A stretch of DNA of 34,538 nt from Propionibacteriaceae bacterium (GCA_031266665.1 JAISAO010000102.1:1-34538); one strand, 5' to 3'; shown: positions 13,471 through 22,837, numbered from the stretch's first letter. A program made the numbers and translations. Notes: generated by a model from the letters alone, not told the origin.

Positions 13471-16371
13471 ATGACACCGACCGCCCCCGCCGCGTCCCGC
13501 TCCGCCGACCTGGCCGAGCGGGGCGATCAGCCCGCCCCGTCCGACCGATCCGATCCGACCGACCGGCCCGGCCCGGCCCGGGGCCTGACCGTCAGTCGCG
13601 TCTTCTCCAGCGCCGGCGTCCACCCCTACGACCAGGTCGTCTGGCAGCGCCGCGACATCGTCCAGACCAACTGGAAGACCGGCGCGGTCGTGTTCGAGCA
13701 ATCCGGGGTCGAGTTCCCGGACTTCTGGTCGGTCAACGCCTCGACCATCGTCACCACCAAGTACTTCCGCGGGGCGCTCGGCAGTCCTCGGCGGGAGTCC
13801 AGCCTGAAGACCCTGATTGACCGGGTGGTGAACCGCTACCGCGAGGCCGGCTTGAGCCACGGCTACTTCGCCAGCGCCGCTGACGCCCGGGTCTTCGCCG
13901 ACGAGCTGACCTGGCTGCTGCTGCACCAGGTCTTCAGCTTCAACTCGCCGGTCTGGTTCAACGTCGGCACCGCCAGCCCGCAGCAGGTCTCGGCCTGCTT
14001 CATCTTGTCGGTCGACGACTCGATCGAGTCGATCCTCAACTGGTACAAGGAGGAGGGCCGGATCTTCAAGGGCGGCTCCGGCGCCGGGGTCAACCTGTCG
14101 CGCATCCGCAGCGCCAAGGAATTGCTCAGCTCCGGCGGGACGGCCTCGGGGCCGGTGTCGTTCATGCGCGGGGCCGACGCCTCGGCCGGGACGATCAAGT
14201 CCGGCGGGGCCACCCGGCGGGCGGCCAAGATGGTCATCCTGGACGTCGACCATCCGGACATCGCCGAGTTCATCGCCACCAAAGCGCGCGAGGAGGACAA
14301 GATCCGGGCGTTGCGCGATGCCGGCTTCGACATGGAGATCGGCGGCCAGGACATCGTCTCGGTGCAATATCAGAACGCCAACAACTCGGTTAGGGTGTCG
14401 GACGAGTTCATGCGGGCGGTCGAGGCCGAGGCCGGCTTCGGGCTGCGCGCCCGCCTCACCGGCCAGGTGGTCGAAACCGTCTCGGCCAAAGACCTGTTCC
14501 GTCAACTGGCGACCGCGGCCTGGGAGTGCGCCGACCCCGGCATCCAGTACGACGACACCATCAACCGCTGGCACACCACGCCCGCCGCCGGCCCCATCCG
14601 GGCCTCCAACCCCTGCTCGGAATACATGAGCCTTGACAATTCTTCTTGTAATTTGGCCTCGCTCAACCTGCTCTGGTTCTTGGGCGACGACCTCAGTTTC
14701 GACGCCGACCGTTTCATGGCCGCCGTCGAGTTGGTGATCACGGCCATGGATATCTCGATCTGCTTCGCCGACTTCCCGACCGAGTCGATCGGCCAGACCA
14801 CCCGCCGCTTCCGCCAGCTCGGCATCGGCTACGCCAACCTCGGGGCTCTGCTGATGGCCAGCGGCCTGGCCTACGACTCCGACGCCGGCCGGGGGCTGGC
14901 CGGGGCCATCACCTCGCTCATGACCGGAACGGCCTACCGCCGCTCGGCCGAGCTGGCCGGCGTCGTCGGCCCCTACGACGGCCACGCCGACAACGCCGCC
15001 CCCCACCGCCAGGTGATGGCCCGGCACCGCGCCGCCAACCAGGCCCTGACCCCGGCCGGCCAGACGGCGGCGGCCGTCCACCGGGCCGCCCAGGGGCAAT
15101 GGGACCTGGTCGAGACCCTGGGGTCGGAGCACGGCTTCCGCAACGCCCAGGCCTCGGTCTTGGCCCCGACCGGGACGATCGGCTTCATGATGGACTGCGA
15201 CACCACCGGAGTGGAGCCCGATTTCGCCCTGGTCAAGTTCAAGAAACTGGTCGGCGGCTCGTCCATGCGGATCGTCAACCAGACGGTCGAGCGGGCCCTG
15301 CGGGCCCTGGGCTACGACGGCGACCAGTCCCAGGCCATCGTCGACTTCATCGCCCAGCACGGCCACGTCGTCGGCGCCCCTGGCCTCAGGCTTCAGGACT
15401 ACCCGGTCTTCGACTGCGCCGTCGGCCAGCGCTCGATCTCGGCCATGGGCCACGTCCGCATGATGGCGGCCATCCAGCCGTTCATCTCCGGGGCCATCTC
15501 CAAGACCGTCAACCTGCCCGAGGCCGCCAGCGTGGACGACATCGCCCACGTCTATCTGGAGGGCTGGCGGCTCGGCCTCAAGGCCCTGGCCGTCTACCGC
15601 GACAACTGCAAGGTGGGCCAGCCGCTGTCCCAGGGCCAGACCGACACCAAGGCCGCGCCGGCGGTCGAGACCCGGGTCGAATACCGCCCCCGCCGGGTCC
15701 GCCTGCCCAAGGCCCGCTCCGGGGTGACCCGCTCCTTCTCGGTCAACGGGGCCGAGGGCTACATCACGGCCAACTCCTACGCCGACGGCCGGTTGGGCGA
15801 GGTCTTCTTGAAGCTGGGCAAACAGGGCTCGACCCTGGCCGGCGTCATGGACGCCTTCTCCATCGCCATCTCCTTGGCCCTGCAGTACGGCGTGCCGCTG
15901 GAGATCTTCGCCCAGAAGTTCACCAACTTGAAGTTCGAGCCGGCCGGCGCCACCGACGACCCGGACATCCGCATGACCCAGTCGATCATGGACTACATCT
16001 TCCGCCGCCTGTCCTTGGACTTCCTGTCCTTCGACGAGCGGGCCGAGCTGGGCATCTACACGGCGGGGGAGCGGGCGCGCTACGTCGAGACCGGCTCCTA
16101 CCTGTCGGAGGAGGACGAGGCCCAACTGTTGGAGTCGGAGACGTTGCGCAACGACTCGGCCGACGACCTCCGGATCGACCAAGCCGGGCCGATCCAGCCG
16201 CCGCTGGTGGCCTACCAGCCGACGGCCGAGCCCCGCACCACCAGCGAGCTGATGGAGTCCCTGGGCCAGGCGGTGGACGCGCCCCTGTGCCTGGTCTGCG
16301 GCACCAAGATGCGCCCCTCGGGCAGCTGCTACGTCTGCGAGGGTTGCGGCTCGACCAGCGGCTGCAGCTAA
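13471..16371 (+). CDS. nrdJ: Adenosylcobalamin-dependent (class II) ribonucleoside-diphosphate reductase
   Basis: A 966-aa enzyme that reduces ribonucleotides to deoxyribonucleotides with a radical formed from coenzyme B12, so it needs no oxygen. Seen: FNSPVWFNVG near 157, the active-site Cys176 in SACFILSVDD, RIFKGGSGAGVNLS, the catalytic set Asn380-Cys382-Glu384 in NPCSEYMSLDNSSCN, and LAPTGTIGFMMDCDTTGVEP. The C-terminus holds the redox cysteines: C940-x2-C943, C953-x2-C956-x2-C959 and C965. All key residues are intact. The ATG at 13471 follows AGAAAGG. The gene is preceded by nrdR, as in Streptomyces nrdRJ. No B12 riboswitch fits in the 64-bp gap. Its stop overlaps the stop of the convergent yhgE-type gene by three bases. 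Confidence 0.96.
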   Translation: MTPTAPAASRSADLAERGDQPAPSDRSDPTDRPGPARGLTVSRVFSSAGVHPYDQVVWQRRDIVQTNWKTGAVVFEQSGVEFPDFWSVNASTIVTTKYFRGALGSPRRESSLKTLIDRVVNRYREAGLSHGYFASAADARVFADELTWLLLHQVFSFNSPVWFNVGTASPQQVSACFILSVDDSIESILNWYKEEGRIFKGGSGAGVNLSRIRSAKELLSSGGTASGPVSFMRGADASAGTIKSGGATRRAAKMVILDVDHPDIAEFIATKAREEDKIRALRDAGFDMEIGGQDIVSVQYQNANNSVRVSDEFMRAVEAEAGFGLRARLTGQVVETVSAKDLFRQLATAAWECADPGIQYDDTINRWHTTPAAGPIRASNPCSEYMSLDNSSCNLASLNLLWFLGDDLSFDADRFMAAVELVITAMDISICFADFPTESIGQTTRRFRQLGIGYANLGALLMASGLAYDSDAGRGLAGAITSLMTGTAYRRSAELAGVVGPYDGHADNAAPHRQVMARHRAANQALTPAGQTAAAVHRAAQGQWDLVETLGSEHGFRNAQASVLAPTGTIGFMMDCDTTGVEPDFALVKFKKLVGGSSMRIVNQTVERALRALGYDGDQSQAIVDFIAQHGHVVGAPGLRLQDYPVFDCAVGQRSISAMGHVRMMAAIQPFISGAISKTVNLPEAASVDDIAHVYLEGWRLGLKALAVYRDNCKVGQPLSQGQTDTKAAPAVETRVEYRPRRVRLPKARSGVTRSFSVNGAEGYITANSYADGRLGEVFLKLGKQGSTLAGVMDAFSIAISLALQYGVPLEIFAQKFTNLKFEPAGATDDPDIRMTQSIMDYIFRRLSLDFLSFDERAELGIYTAGERARYVETGSYLSEEDEAQLLESETLRNDSADDLRIDQAGPIQPPLVAYQPTAEPRTTSELMESLGQAVDAPLCLVCGTKMRPSGSCYVCEGCGSTSGCS

Positions 16372-18539
16372 CCCCCGGCGGCTCCGGGAGCACCCCGTGA
16401 GACCAGCCCCATCAGCCGGTTGGTGGTCAGGTTGCGGTCGCGGGCCAGCACCGCCGTGGAGGCCGCCCAGGCGACCACCAGCCAGGCGGCCAGGGCGACG
16501 ACCTGGGCGACCGGGTTGGCCGGCCCGCCCAAGATGGCGTGGATCAAGTCGGCCCCCGGAGCGCTGGGCAGGGCGGCGGCCACGGCGGCCACCGGTGGGG
16601 GCAGGGCCGAAACCACCGCCGGGGCGATGGCCACGACGGTCGCCAGGGATACGATCACCCGGCTGGCCGGACCGCCGCAGATCAAGGCCAGGGCCTGGGC
16701 CACGGCCGTGAAGCTGAGCCCCAGACCGACGGCGGCCAGTACCAGGCCCAGGCTCTGGCCCAGTCCGGCCCGCGCCGCCGCCGCCACCGCCAGGCCGATC
16801 AGACCGCCCTGGGCCACGGCCCAGACCCCCGCCCGCCGCCAGCAGCGCCAGACCGATTGGAAGCCGCCGCGGCGCGACCCGAAGGCGTCCACCGGCCGGG
16901 TCGGCGTGACCAAGAAGACGGCCGCGGAGCCGAGCCACAGGGCCAGGCTGGCGTACAGGGACAGGGGGGCGGCGCCGGCGAAGTCCCCGGCCGTGGCTGT
17001 CACCGGCTGGCTGACGGTGTCTTTCAGGCGGTCCCGCTCGGCGGCGGAATAATCCGGCACCGCGTCCCGGGCCTGGCCCACACCGTCGGCCAATTGCCCC
17101 ATCCCGGCCTCGAGTTGGACGGCCTGGTCGGCCAACTGGGCGGTCCCGGCCGCCACTTGGGCGGCGCCGCTGGCCGCTTGATAGGCCCCGTCGCCCAGTT
17201 GGCCCAAGCCGTCGGCCAGGGCTGTCGCCCCGGCCGCCACTTGGGCGGCGCCGCTGGCCGCCTGAGCCGCCCCGACGGCTAATTGGGCGGTCTGAGACAC
17301 CAGGTCCTTGGTGGCGGAGACCAGTTGGGCCGAGCCGGCGGCGGCCTGGTCCAAACCGTCGGCCAAAGAGTTGAGGTCGGTGGCCCAGCCGTCCACGGTC
17401 AGGGCCGTGTCCAGGAGGCAGTCCAGGAACTGGTTCAGCGCCCGGGCCACGTTCTCGTCGGCCAGGGCGGTTTTGAGATAGTCCTGTAGTCGGGCGCAGA
17501 ACTGGCGGTCGCCCGTGCTGTCGGCACAGTCTTGGGCCAGCTGGGCCAAGAACTTGGCCTGGGCGCCGGCGTCACCGCTCAGAGACTCGGCCCAGGCCGC
17601 CACCTGGGAGGCCTGGTCGTGGACCGGCTGGGCGATGGCCCGCAGCTGAGGGCCGGCGGCCTTCAGCTTTTGCAAACCACTGTTGAGATCGACCAGGCCT
17701 TGGCGCAGTCCGGGGGCGGCGTCGGCCAATTGGGCGTTACCCCGGGCCAGTTGGGCCGATCCCAGGGCCAACTGGCCGGTGGCCCGCTCCAGCTGGGCGG
17801 CCCCGGCCCGCGACTGATCCAGGCCCAGGGCCAACTGGTCCGTGCCGGCCGCCACCTGAGCGGCGCCGGCCGCCAATTGGGCCGCCCCGTTCACCGCCGC
17901 AGTCGTGCCGTCGGCCAGTTGGTCGGCCCCGTCGGCCGTCTGGGCCAGGCCGTCGTGCAGGCTGGAGAAACTGAGGTAGACGGTCTGCAGGTAGCTGCCG
18001 GTGATCTGTTGGGACAGCCGGTCGACGGCCCGCTGGACGATCAGCCGGTTGGTCAGGTCGTCGTAGGCGGCGGCCTGGTCGGAGGTGACAACCTCGATAG
18101 TGGCGCGGCGGGCCTCCAGCGGCGGGCCGGAGACGCTGGTGGCGGCCCGGGAGAAGTCCTCGGGCACGGTCACCAAAGCCACATAGTCGCCTTGGCGCAG
18201 GCCGGCCCAAGCGTCGGCCGCCGTGGTGATGACCCAGTTGTAGGTCGGCTGGTCGGCGCCGTCCCCGCCGACCAGTTCGGCGGTCAACTGGCGGCCCAGC
18301 GGCAGGTACTGGCCGTTGATGGTGACGGGCTGGTCGAGGTTGACGATGGCGGCGTCCAAGCGGTCGAGCTGTTCCTCCGGGTGCCAGAAGACCCAGGTGC
18401 ACAGGGCCAACAACATGATCGGGCCGATGGCCAGGGCCAGGGCCGCCACCAGGCGGGGGAGGCGGACCGGGCCGGTCAGAAGTTGGGCCAAGGGCGGGCG
18501 GCGGTCGGGCGCGGGACGGGTGGTGGCGGTGGTGGTCAT
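16368..18539 (-). CDS. YhgE/Pip family membrane protein
   Basis: A 723-aa protein of the YhgE/phage-infection-protein family, ABC-2-like membrane proteins often encoded beside MMPL transporters in actinobacteria. One helix at about 30-50 (LVAALALAIGPIMLLALCTW) is followed by a large extracytoplasmic region. It carries two blocks of helical repeats of the form GAxQLAxG or GAAQVAAG (about 205-285 and 395-490), which probably form coiled coils. Five or more helices follow near the C-terminus (about 515-715). Function is unsettled; a role in export or envelope assembly with the MMPL protein is inferred from the coupled genes. The start ATG 18539 follows AGGAGGT and overlaps the stop of a 17-codon ORF as ATGA. 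Confidence 0.88.
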   Translation of the reverse strand: MTTTATTRPAPDRRPPLAQLLTGPVRLPRLVAALALAIGPIMLLALCTWVFWHPEEQLDRLDAAIVNLDQPVTINGQYLPLGRQLTAELVGGDGADQPTYNWVITTAADAWAGLRQGDYVALVTVPEDFSRAATSVSGPPLEARRATIEVVTSDQAAAYDDLTNRLIVQRAVDRLSQQITGSYLQTVYLSFSSLHDGLAQTADGADQLADGTTAAVNGAAQLAAGAAQVAAGTDQLALGLDQSRAGAAQLERATGQLALGSAQLARGNAQLADAAPGLRQGLVDLNSGLQKLKAAGPQLRAIAQPVHDQASQVAAWAESLSGDAGAQAKFLAQLAQDCADSTGDRQFCARLQDYLKTALADENVARALNQFLDCLLDTALTVDGWATDLNSLADGLDQAAAGSAQLVSATKDLVSQTAQLAVGAAQAASGAAQVAAGATALADGLGQLGDGAYQAASGAAQVAAGTAQLADQAVQLEAGMGQLADGVGQARDAVPDYSAAERDRLKDTVSQPVTATAGDFAGAAPLSLYASLALWLGSAAVFLVTPTRPVDAFGSRRGGFQSVWRCWRRAGVWAVAQGGLIGLAVAAAARAGLGQSLGLVLAAVGLGLSFTAVAQALALICGGPASRVIVSLATVVAIAPAVVSALPPPVAAVAAALPSAPGADLIHAILGGPANPVAQVVALAAWLVVAWAASTAVLARDRNLTTNRLMGLVSRGAPGAAGG

Positions 18540-18630
18540 CGGGGGACCTCCTGGAAACGGTGGTGGCGGCGGCGGGCGGTGGTGGTCATCGGGAGACCTC
18601 CCGGGAACGGTGGTGGCGGCGGCGGGCGGT
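18531..18630. repeat. 50-bp tandem duplication covering ribosome binding site and start codon
   Basis: 18531-18580 and 18581-18630 match at 47 of 50 bases. Each copy carries a Shine-Dalgarno sequence and, in the left-reading direction, an ATGA. The duplication therefore created an extra start/stop overlap upstream of the yhgE-type gene. Confidence 0.92.
18536..18589 (-). CDS. Mini-ORF 2 (17 aa), coupled to the yhgE-type gene
   Basis: ATG 18589 encodes MTTTARRRHHRFQEVPR and ends in TGA at 18536-18538, overlapping the yhgE-type ATG as ATGA. Its own start overlaps the stop of mini-ORF 1 the same way. A GGGAGGT lies upstream of it, inside mini-ORF 1. The peptide is Arg/His-rich and without a known relative. 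It may act only as a translation relay; expression is inferred from the signals. Confidence 0.5.
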   Translation of the reverse strand: MTTTARRRHHRFQEVPR

Positions 18631-18642
18631 GGGGCGGGTCAT
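18586..18642 (-). CDS. Mini-ORF 1 (18 aa), coupled to the MMPL gene
   Basis: ATG 18642 overlaps the MMPL stop as ATGA and encodes MTRPTARRRHHRSREVSR, ending in TGA at 18586-18588 in another ATGA. It contains the GGGAGGT that serves mini-ORF 2. It is similar to mini-ORF 2 because of the 50-bp duplication. No function can be assigned beyond a possible role in coupling translation of the MMPL and yhgE-type genes. Confidence 0.5.
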   Translation of the reverse strand: MTRPTARRRHHRSREVSR

Positions 18643-21518
18643 GTGGGCGCTCCGGTGTGAGCGGCGCCGGACGGGGCCGGCGATAGATCCGAGCGGGTGT
18701 CGGGGTCGATCAGTTGGACCAGCTCGGGGAGCGACCAGGCGGTCAACAGGACGGTCGTCTGCGGCGGCCGGCCCGCCAAGATCGGCCGCAACTCGGCTCG
18801 GACGGCGGCGGTCAAACGGTCGCAGCCGTCCAGGGCCAGCAGGTCGGGTTGCTCGGCCAAGGCCCGGCAGAGGGTCTTCGCGGGGTCGCCGGCGGCCAGG
18901 TCGAGGTAGACGCTGCGCCGCCGGACCGCCCCGGCGCGGCCCGGGCAGACCAGGCCGAGGCTCTTGAGCCAGCCGCCATCTGGCCGCAGCCGGCCGCTGG
19001 CCAACAATAGGGCGGCGGTCCCGGCGACGGCGTCCGGGGTCCGCACCAGATGGACCTGGCCGCGCTCCACCAAGGTGGTCCAGGCGGCGGTCCGGTCCGG
19101 CTGGGCGGTCGGGACGGGGACGTCGCGCGCCGCCAGGGCGGCCTGGGAGCCGGGCTCGGGCCAGTCCTCCAGCTCGATCTGACGGGCCAGGCCCTGGCCC
19201 TCGACGTCGACCTGGGGCAGACGGCGGTCGAGCCAGCGGGGCAGCCACCAGGCGCGCTCGCCCAGCAGGGTGAGAACGGCCGGGACCAGGGTCATGCGGA
19301 CTAGGAAGGCGTCCGCGAAGACGCCGACGGTCAGCCCCAGGGCCATCGGCTTGATGATCTGGTCGGACTCGGGGATGAAGCCGGTGAAGACGACGAACAT
19401 GATGATGGCGGCGCAGGTCACCACCCGGCTGGAGCCGAGGAAGCCCTCCTGGATGGCCTGGCGGGCCGGCCGGCCCCGGGCGTGAGCCTCGCGCATCCGC
19501 GACACCAGGAACAACTCGTAGTCCATGGCCAGCCCGAACAGGACGCCCATCACCACGATGGGCATGAAGGCGATGATCGGCCCCACCCGGGCGACGTTGA
19601 GCAGGTCGGCGGCGAGGCCGTGCTGGAAGACCAGCACGACCGTGCCGAAGGCCGCGCCGACCGACAACAGATAGCCCCCGGCGGCCTTCAGCGGCACCCA
19701 CAGGGAGCGGAAGACCAGGGTCAGCAAGACATAGGACAGGCCGACCACGATCAGAGCGAAGGGCACCATCGAGGCGGCTAGCCGGTCCGAGACGTCGATC
19801 ATGACAGCGGTCAGACCGGTCACCTTGATATCGACGCCGTAACGCTCCTTGAAGTCGTCGCGCAGGCCGCGCAGACGATGCACCAGGTCCTGGGTGGCGG
19901 CGTCCGAGGGGCCGGTGGTGGGCGTGATCTGGACGATGCCGATGTCGCCGGTCCGATTGGGCGTGGCCACGGGGATGGCGGCCACCCCGTCGAGTTGGCG
20001 GATGTCGTCGGCCATGGCCGTCATCAGGGCCACCGGGTCGGTCGAGGTGACGACGGTGGCGGTGACGGCCAAGGTGGCGTTGACACCCTCGCCGAAGTGT
20101 TCTGAGATGCGGTCGTAGGTGATGCGGGCGTGGTCGTCGCGCGGCCGCCAGCCGGCGTCTGGCAGGGCCAGGCGGAGGCCGAACATCGGGATGGCGGCGG
20201 CTCCCAGAATCAGAGCGACCGCCACCACGGTCAGGATCGGGCGGCTCGTCGCCAGCGCCAGCCAACCGCGGAAGAAGGCTTCCCCCCGGCGGAGGGCGAG
20301 GGCCGGGTCGGCGGTGGTGGCGGCCGAGACCGGGGTGGCGGTGGGGGCCGGAGCGGCTGTGGCTATGGGGGCCGGAGCGGCTGGGGCTGGACTGGTGGGT
20401 TCGGCGGCGGCCTTCCCGGCGGCGGTCTTAGCGAAGGCGCCTTTCCCGGCGGCGGTCTTCCCCAAGACGCCCTTCTCGGGGACGCCCGTCCGGCGGCGGC
20501 CGGGTCGCAGACGGTCGCCGGCCGCCGCCAGGACGGCCGGCAGCAGGGTCTCGGCGGTGGCCACGGCCATGGCCACCCCGACGGCGGCGCTGATCCCCAT
20601 GATGGTCAGGAAGGGGATGCCGGCCACCCCCAGGCCGAGCAGGGCGACGATGACGGTCAGCCCGGCGAAGACCACGGCCGAACCGGAGGTGGCCAGGGCG
20701 CGGCCGATCGACTCGACCACCGGCACTCCCTGGCGCAACTGCTGGCGGTGGCGGGAGATGATGAAGAGCGAGTAGTCGATGCCGACGGCGGTGCCGAGCA
20801 TGAAGGACAGGATCGGCGTGGTCGAGTTGATGGACATGGCGGCTGTGGCCAAGAAGATGCCGGTGGTGGTGACGCCGACCCCGGCCAGCGACACCAGCAG
20901 CGGCATGCCGGCGGCCAGCAGAGAGCCGAAGTTGACGATCAAGACCACCAGGGCGGCGGCGATGCCGAAGACCTCGACCAGGGTGACCCGGGGCAGGGTG
21001 TAGGAGAACAGGCCGCCGCCCAAGCTGGCTTCGGCCCCGGAGGGCAGGGCGGCCTGGAGTTGGGTTTGGACCTGGTCCAGGCCGTCCCGGGTGGCCTGAG
21101 TCACCACGGCGTCTTCGGTCCGCACCTGGGCGGTCAAGAGGGCGGCCCGCCGATCGGCGCTGATGCCGGCCTGGTTGTCGTCTTGGGGTAGCGTCACCAA
21201 GGCGACCTGGTCCAGGCCGTTCAGTTGCTCGGCGGCCTGGTCGATGGCGTCCTGGTAGCCCGGCTCGAGCACGGAATGGCCCTCGGGGGCCAGGATCAGG
21301 AACTGGGCGTTGGTGCCCGAGGCCTCGGGGAAGGTCCGCCCCAGGGCGGCCAGGGCCTCGGAGCTCTCTAGGCCGGGGATGGTGATGGAGTCGTCCAGGC
21401 CATGGCCGAAGGTCAGCGCCAAGGCGGCCAATAGGGCCAGAACGACGGCCCAGGCCAGGACCACCCGGCCTTTGGCGCGCGCCACCCAGCAGCCCAAGGC
21501 GTAGAGCGCGGACGACAT
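18639..21518 (-). CDS. MMPL/RND-family transporter with C-terminal decayed ABC ATPase-like domain
   Basis: A 959-aa membrane transporter of the MMPL type, proton-driven exporters of lipids or similar compounds. Two repeats of one plus five helices are visible, with the family motif GTAVGIDYSLFIISR in the first and GLAMDYELFLVSRMRE in the second. An Ala/Lys/Pro/Thr-rich linker (about 332-395), with repeats of KTAAGK, joins the halves. After the last helix, residues 816-945 look like a decayed ABC nucleotide-binding domain. Traces are GTAALLLASGRLRPDGG where a Walker A and helix would be, without Gly-Lys-Ser/Thr; LLALDGCD at 893-900 in place of Walker B; and LLTAWSLPE in place of the H-loop. 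This domain should not hydrolyse ATP. The start ATG 21518 follows GAAAGG. The stop overlaps mini-ORF 1. Confidence 0.88.
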   Translation of the reverse strand: MSSALYALGCWVARAKGRVVLAWAVVLALLAALALTFGHGLDDSITIPGLESSEALAALGRTFPEASGTNAQFLILAPEGHSVLEPGYQDAIDQAAEQLNGLDQVALVTLPQDDNQAGISADRRAALLTAQVRTEDAVVTQATRDGLDQVQTQLQAALPSGAEASLGGGLFSYTLPRVTLVEVFGIAAALVVLIVNFGSLLAAGMPLLVSLAGVGVTTTGIFLATAAMSINSTTPILSFMLGTAVGIDYSLFIISRHRQQLRQGVPVVESIGRALATSGSAVVFAGLTVIVALLGLGVAGIPFLTIMGISAAVGVAMAVATAETLLPAVLAAAGDRLRPGRRRTGVPEKGVLGKTAAGKGAFAKTAAGKAAAEPTSPAPAAPAPIATAAPAPTATPVSAATTADPALALRRGEAFFRGWLALATSRPILTVVAVALILGAAAIPMFGLRLALPDAGWRPRDDHARITYDRISEHFGEGVNATLAVTATVVTSTDPVALMTAMADDIRQLDGVAAIPVATPNRTGDIGIVQITPTTGPSDAATQDLVHRLRGLRDDFKERYGVDIKVTGLTAVMIDVSDRLAASMVPFALIVVGLSYVLLTLVFRSLWVPLKAAGGYLLSVGAAFGTVVLVFQHGLAADLLNVARVGPIIAFMPIVVMGVLFGLAMDYELFLVSRMREAHARGRPARQAIQEGFLGSSRVVTCAAIIMFVVFTGFIPESDQIIKPMALGLTVGVFADAFLVRMTLVPAVLTLLGERAWWLPRWLDRRLPQVDVEGQGLARQIELEDWPEPGSQAALAARDVPVPTAQPDRTAAWTTLVERGQVHLVRTPDAVAGTAALLLASGRLRPDGGWLKSLGLVCPGRAGAVRRRSVYLDLAAGDPAKTLCRALAEQPDLLALDGCDRLTAAVRAELRPILAGRPPQTTVLLTAWSLPELVQLIDPDTRSDLSPAPSGAAHTGAPT

Positions 21519-21579
21519 CAGTTACCTTTCCAGAGGATGGGGCGCGGGCCGCTTCTCGGGTCGGCCGATCCGGTCGGCG

Positions 21580-21613
21580 CTTCTCCCCTGAGGGGGCTTC
21601 TCCCCTGAGGGGC
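21580..21613. repeat. Two tandem 17-bp palindromic units upstream of the MMPL gene
   Basis: CTTCTCCCCTGAGGGGG is repeated once at 21597-21613. Each unit holds the palindrome CCCCTGAGGGG. It lies 62-95 bp upstream of the MMPL start and downstream of the LacI gene. It could be a tandem operator, or a stem-loop terminator for the LacI gene. Confidence 0.7.
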
Positions 21614-21723
21614 TCCGACCCCCTAATTCTGCCACAGCGCCCGCTCGCGAGGCCGGTTTGAGAGTAGTGCCGCAGGCCAGAATGAGTAGGGCCGAACCCC
21701 AGAATGATCCCCGCCCCCGGGTC

Positions 21724-22791
21724 TCAGAGGGCGGTGGCGGTGGAGCCGCGAACCTCCAGTCCGACTGTCCCGACAGGCCCCGAGGCCACTGGTATGGCGT
21801 CGGCCAACTGGTTCATGGCCTCTGCCAGGCGCATGCCGTAAGCCCGGACGTCGGTTTTGACAGCGGTCAGCGCTGGGGCGGTCAACCGGGCCACGATCGA
21901 GTCGTCCCAGGCCACCAGGCTGAGATCGTCCGGCACCGTCAGATTGAGCTCGTGGGCCACCTGGAGGGCGGCGGCGGCCATGATGTCGTTGTCGAAGATG
22001 ATGGCGCTGGGACGGTCGGGCGCGATCAGCAGGCCCCGGACGGCCTCCCCGCCCCGCTCCTGGCTGTAGTCGGCCGTCACCGTCTGGGGGGCGGACAGGC
22101 CGAGCCGGGAGGCCTCCTGGGCCAGTGCGGCGTCGCGGGCGATGGTGTGGGCGTAGTCGGCCGGGCCGGCCACCCGGGCGATGCGGCGGTGCCCCAGGGC
22201 GGCCAGGTAGCGCAGGGCCAGACGCGCCCCGACCGTGTCGTCGATCCACAGCCAGGGCCACCGGGATGGCTGGGCGGGCGGCCCGAAGTCGTCGTCGCCG
22301 GGCCAGGGCGGCGACAAGACGACCCCCGGCAGGCCCAGCCCGGCCAGCATCTCCAGCCGGGGGTCGCGCCAGCCGACGTCGGTCAGGGCGACGGCGTCGA
22401 CCTGGCGGCGGCCGGCCCAGTCGCGCAGCGCCGCCGCCTCGTCCTCGGGGAGGTCGACCAGTTGGAGGGCCAAGCCGACGCCGAGGGGACCGTGGACCTC
22501 CTGCAGGCCCGAGATCAGCTCCATGTACCAGGGCTCCAGGCCGATTAGGCGGGCCGGCCGGTTTACCACCAGGCCCATCAGGCGGGAGCGCCGGCCCATC
22601 AGCGCCCGGGCGGCGGCCGAGGGTCGCCAACCCAACTCGTCGGCCGCCGCCAGGATGCGTCGACGGGTGGTAGGGGAGACCCCGGGCTTGTCGTTCAAGG
22701 CGTAGGAGACGGCGCTCTTGGTCACCTGGGCGCGACGCGCCACGTCGGCGATTGTGGGGCGGCGAGAGCCGCTTCGATCCGGGTCGGCCAC
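21724..22791 (-). CDS. LacI family transcriptional repressor of the beta-mannoside module
   Basis: A 355-aa sugar-responsive repressor. The HTH is at about 12-58: PTIADVARRAQVTKSAVSYA, LNDKPGVSPTTRRRILAAAD and the hinge helix AARALMGRRS. The periplasmic-binding-type effector domain follows, with MGLVVNRPA, PSAIIFDNDIMAAAALQVAHEL, SLVAWDDSIVARLTAPALTAV and a final G.EVRGS. GTG 22791 is chosen because GAAGGAGA lies six bases upstream and the HTH then starts at the usual distance; ATG at 22830 or 22866 would give a longer tail but without such a site. It is divergent from the ABC/beta-mannosidase operon. Two CCGG-centred palindromes in the gap are its likely operators. Effector is presumably an imported oligosaccharide. 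Confidence 0.9.
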   Translation of the reverse strand: MADPDRSGSRRPTIADVARRAQVTKSAVSYALNDKPGVSPTTRRRILAAADELGWRPSAAARALMGRRSRLMGLVVNRPARLIGLEPWYMELISGLQEVHGPLGVGLALQLVDLPEDEAAALRDWAGRRQVDAVALTDVGWRDPRLEMLAGLGLPGVVLSPPWPGDDDFGPPAQPSRWPWLWIDDTVGARLALRYLAALGHRRIARVAGPADYAHTIARDAALAQEASRLGLSAPQTVTADYSQERGGEAVRGLLIAPDRPSAIIFDNDIMAAAALQVAHELNLTVPDDLSLVAWDDSIVARLTAPALTAVKTDVRAYGMRLAEAMNQLADAIPVASGPVGTVGLEVRGSTATAL

Positions 22792-22837
22792 AGCCTGTCT
22801 CCTTCGCTGGTCCTTCGCTGGTTCAAACATCGTTAGC

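Noticed and set aside
13045..16938. A 1297-codon open frame on the minus strand opposite nrdJ
   Set aside because: It is antisense to the fully conserved nrdJ and shows only biased Gly/Arg/Val composition from high GC; no domain is recognisable.
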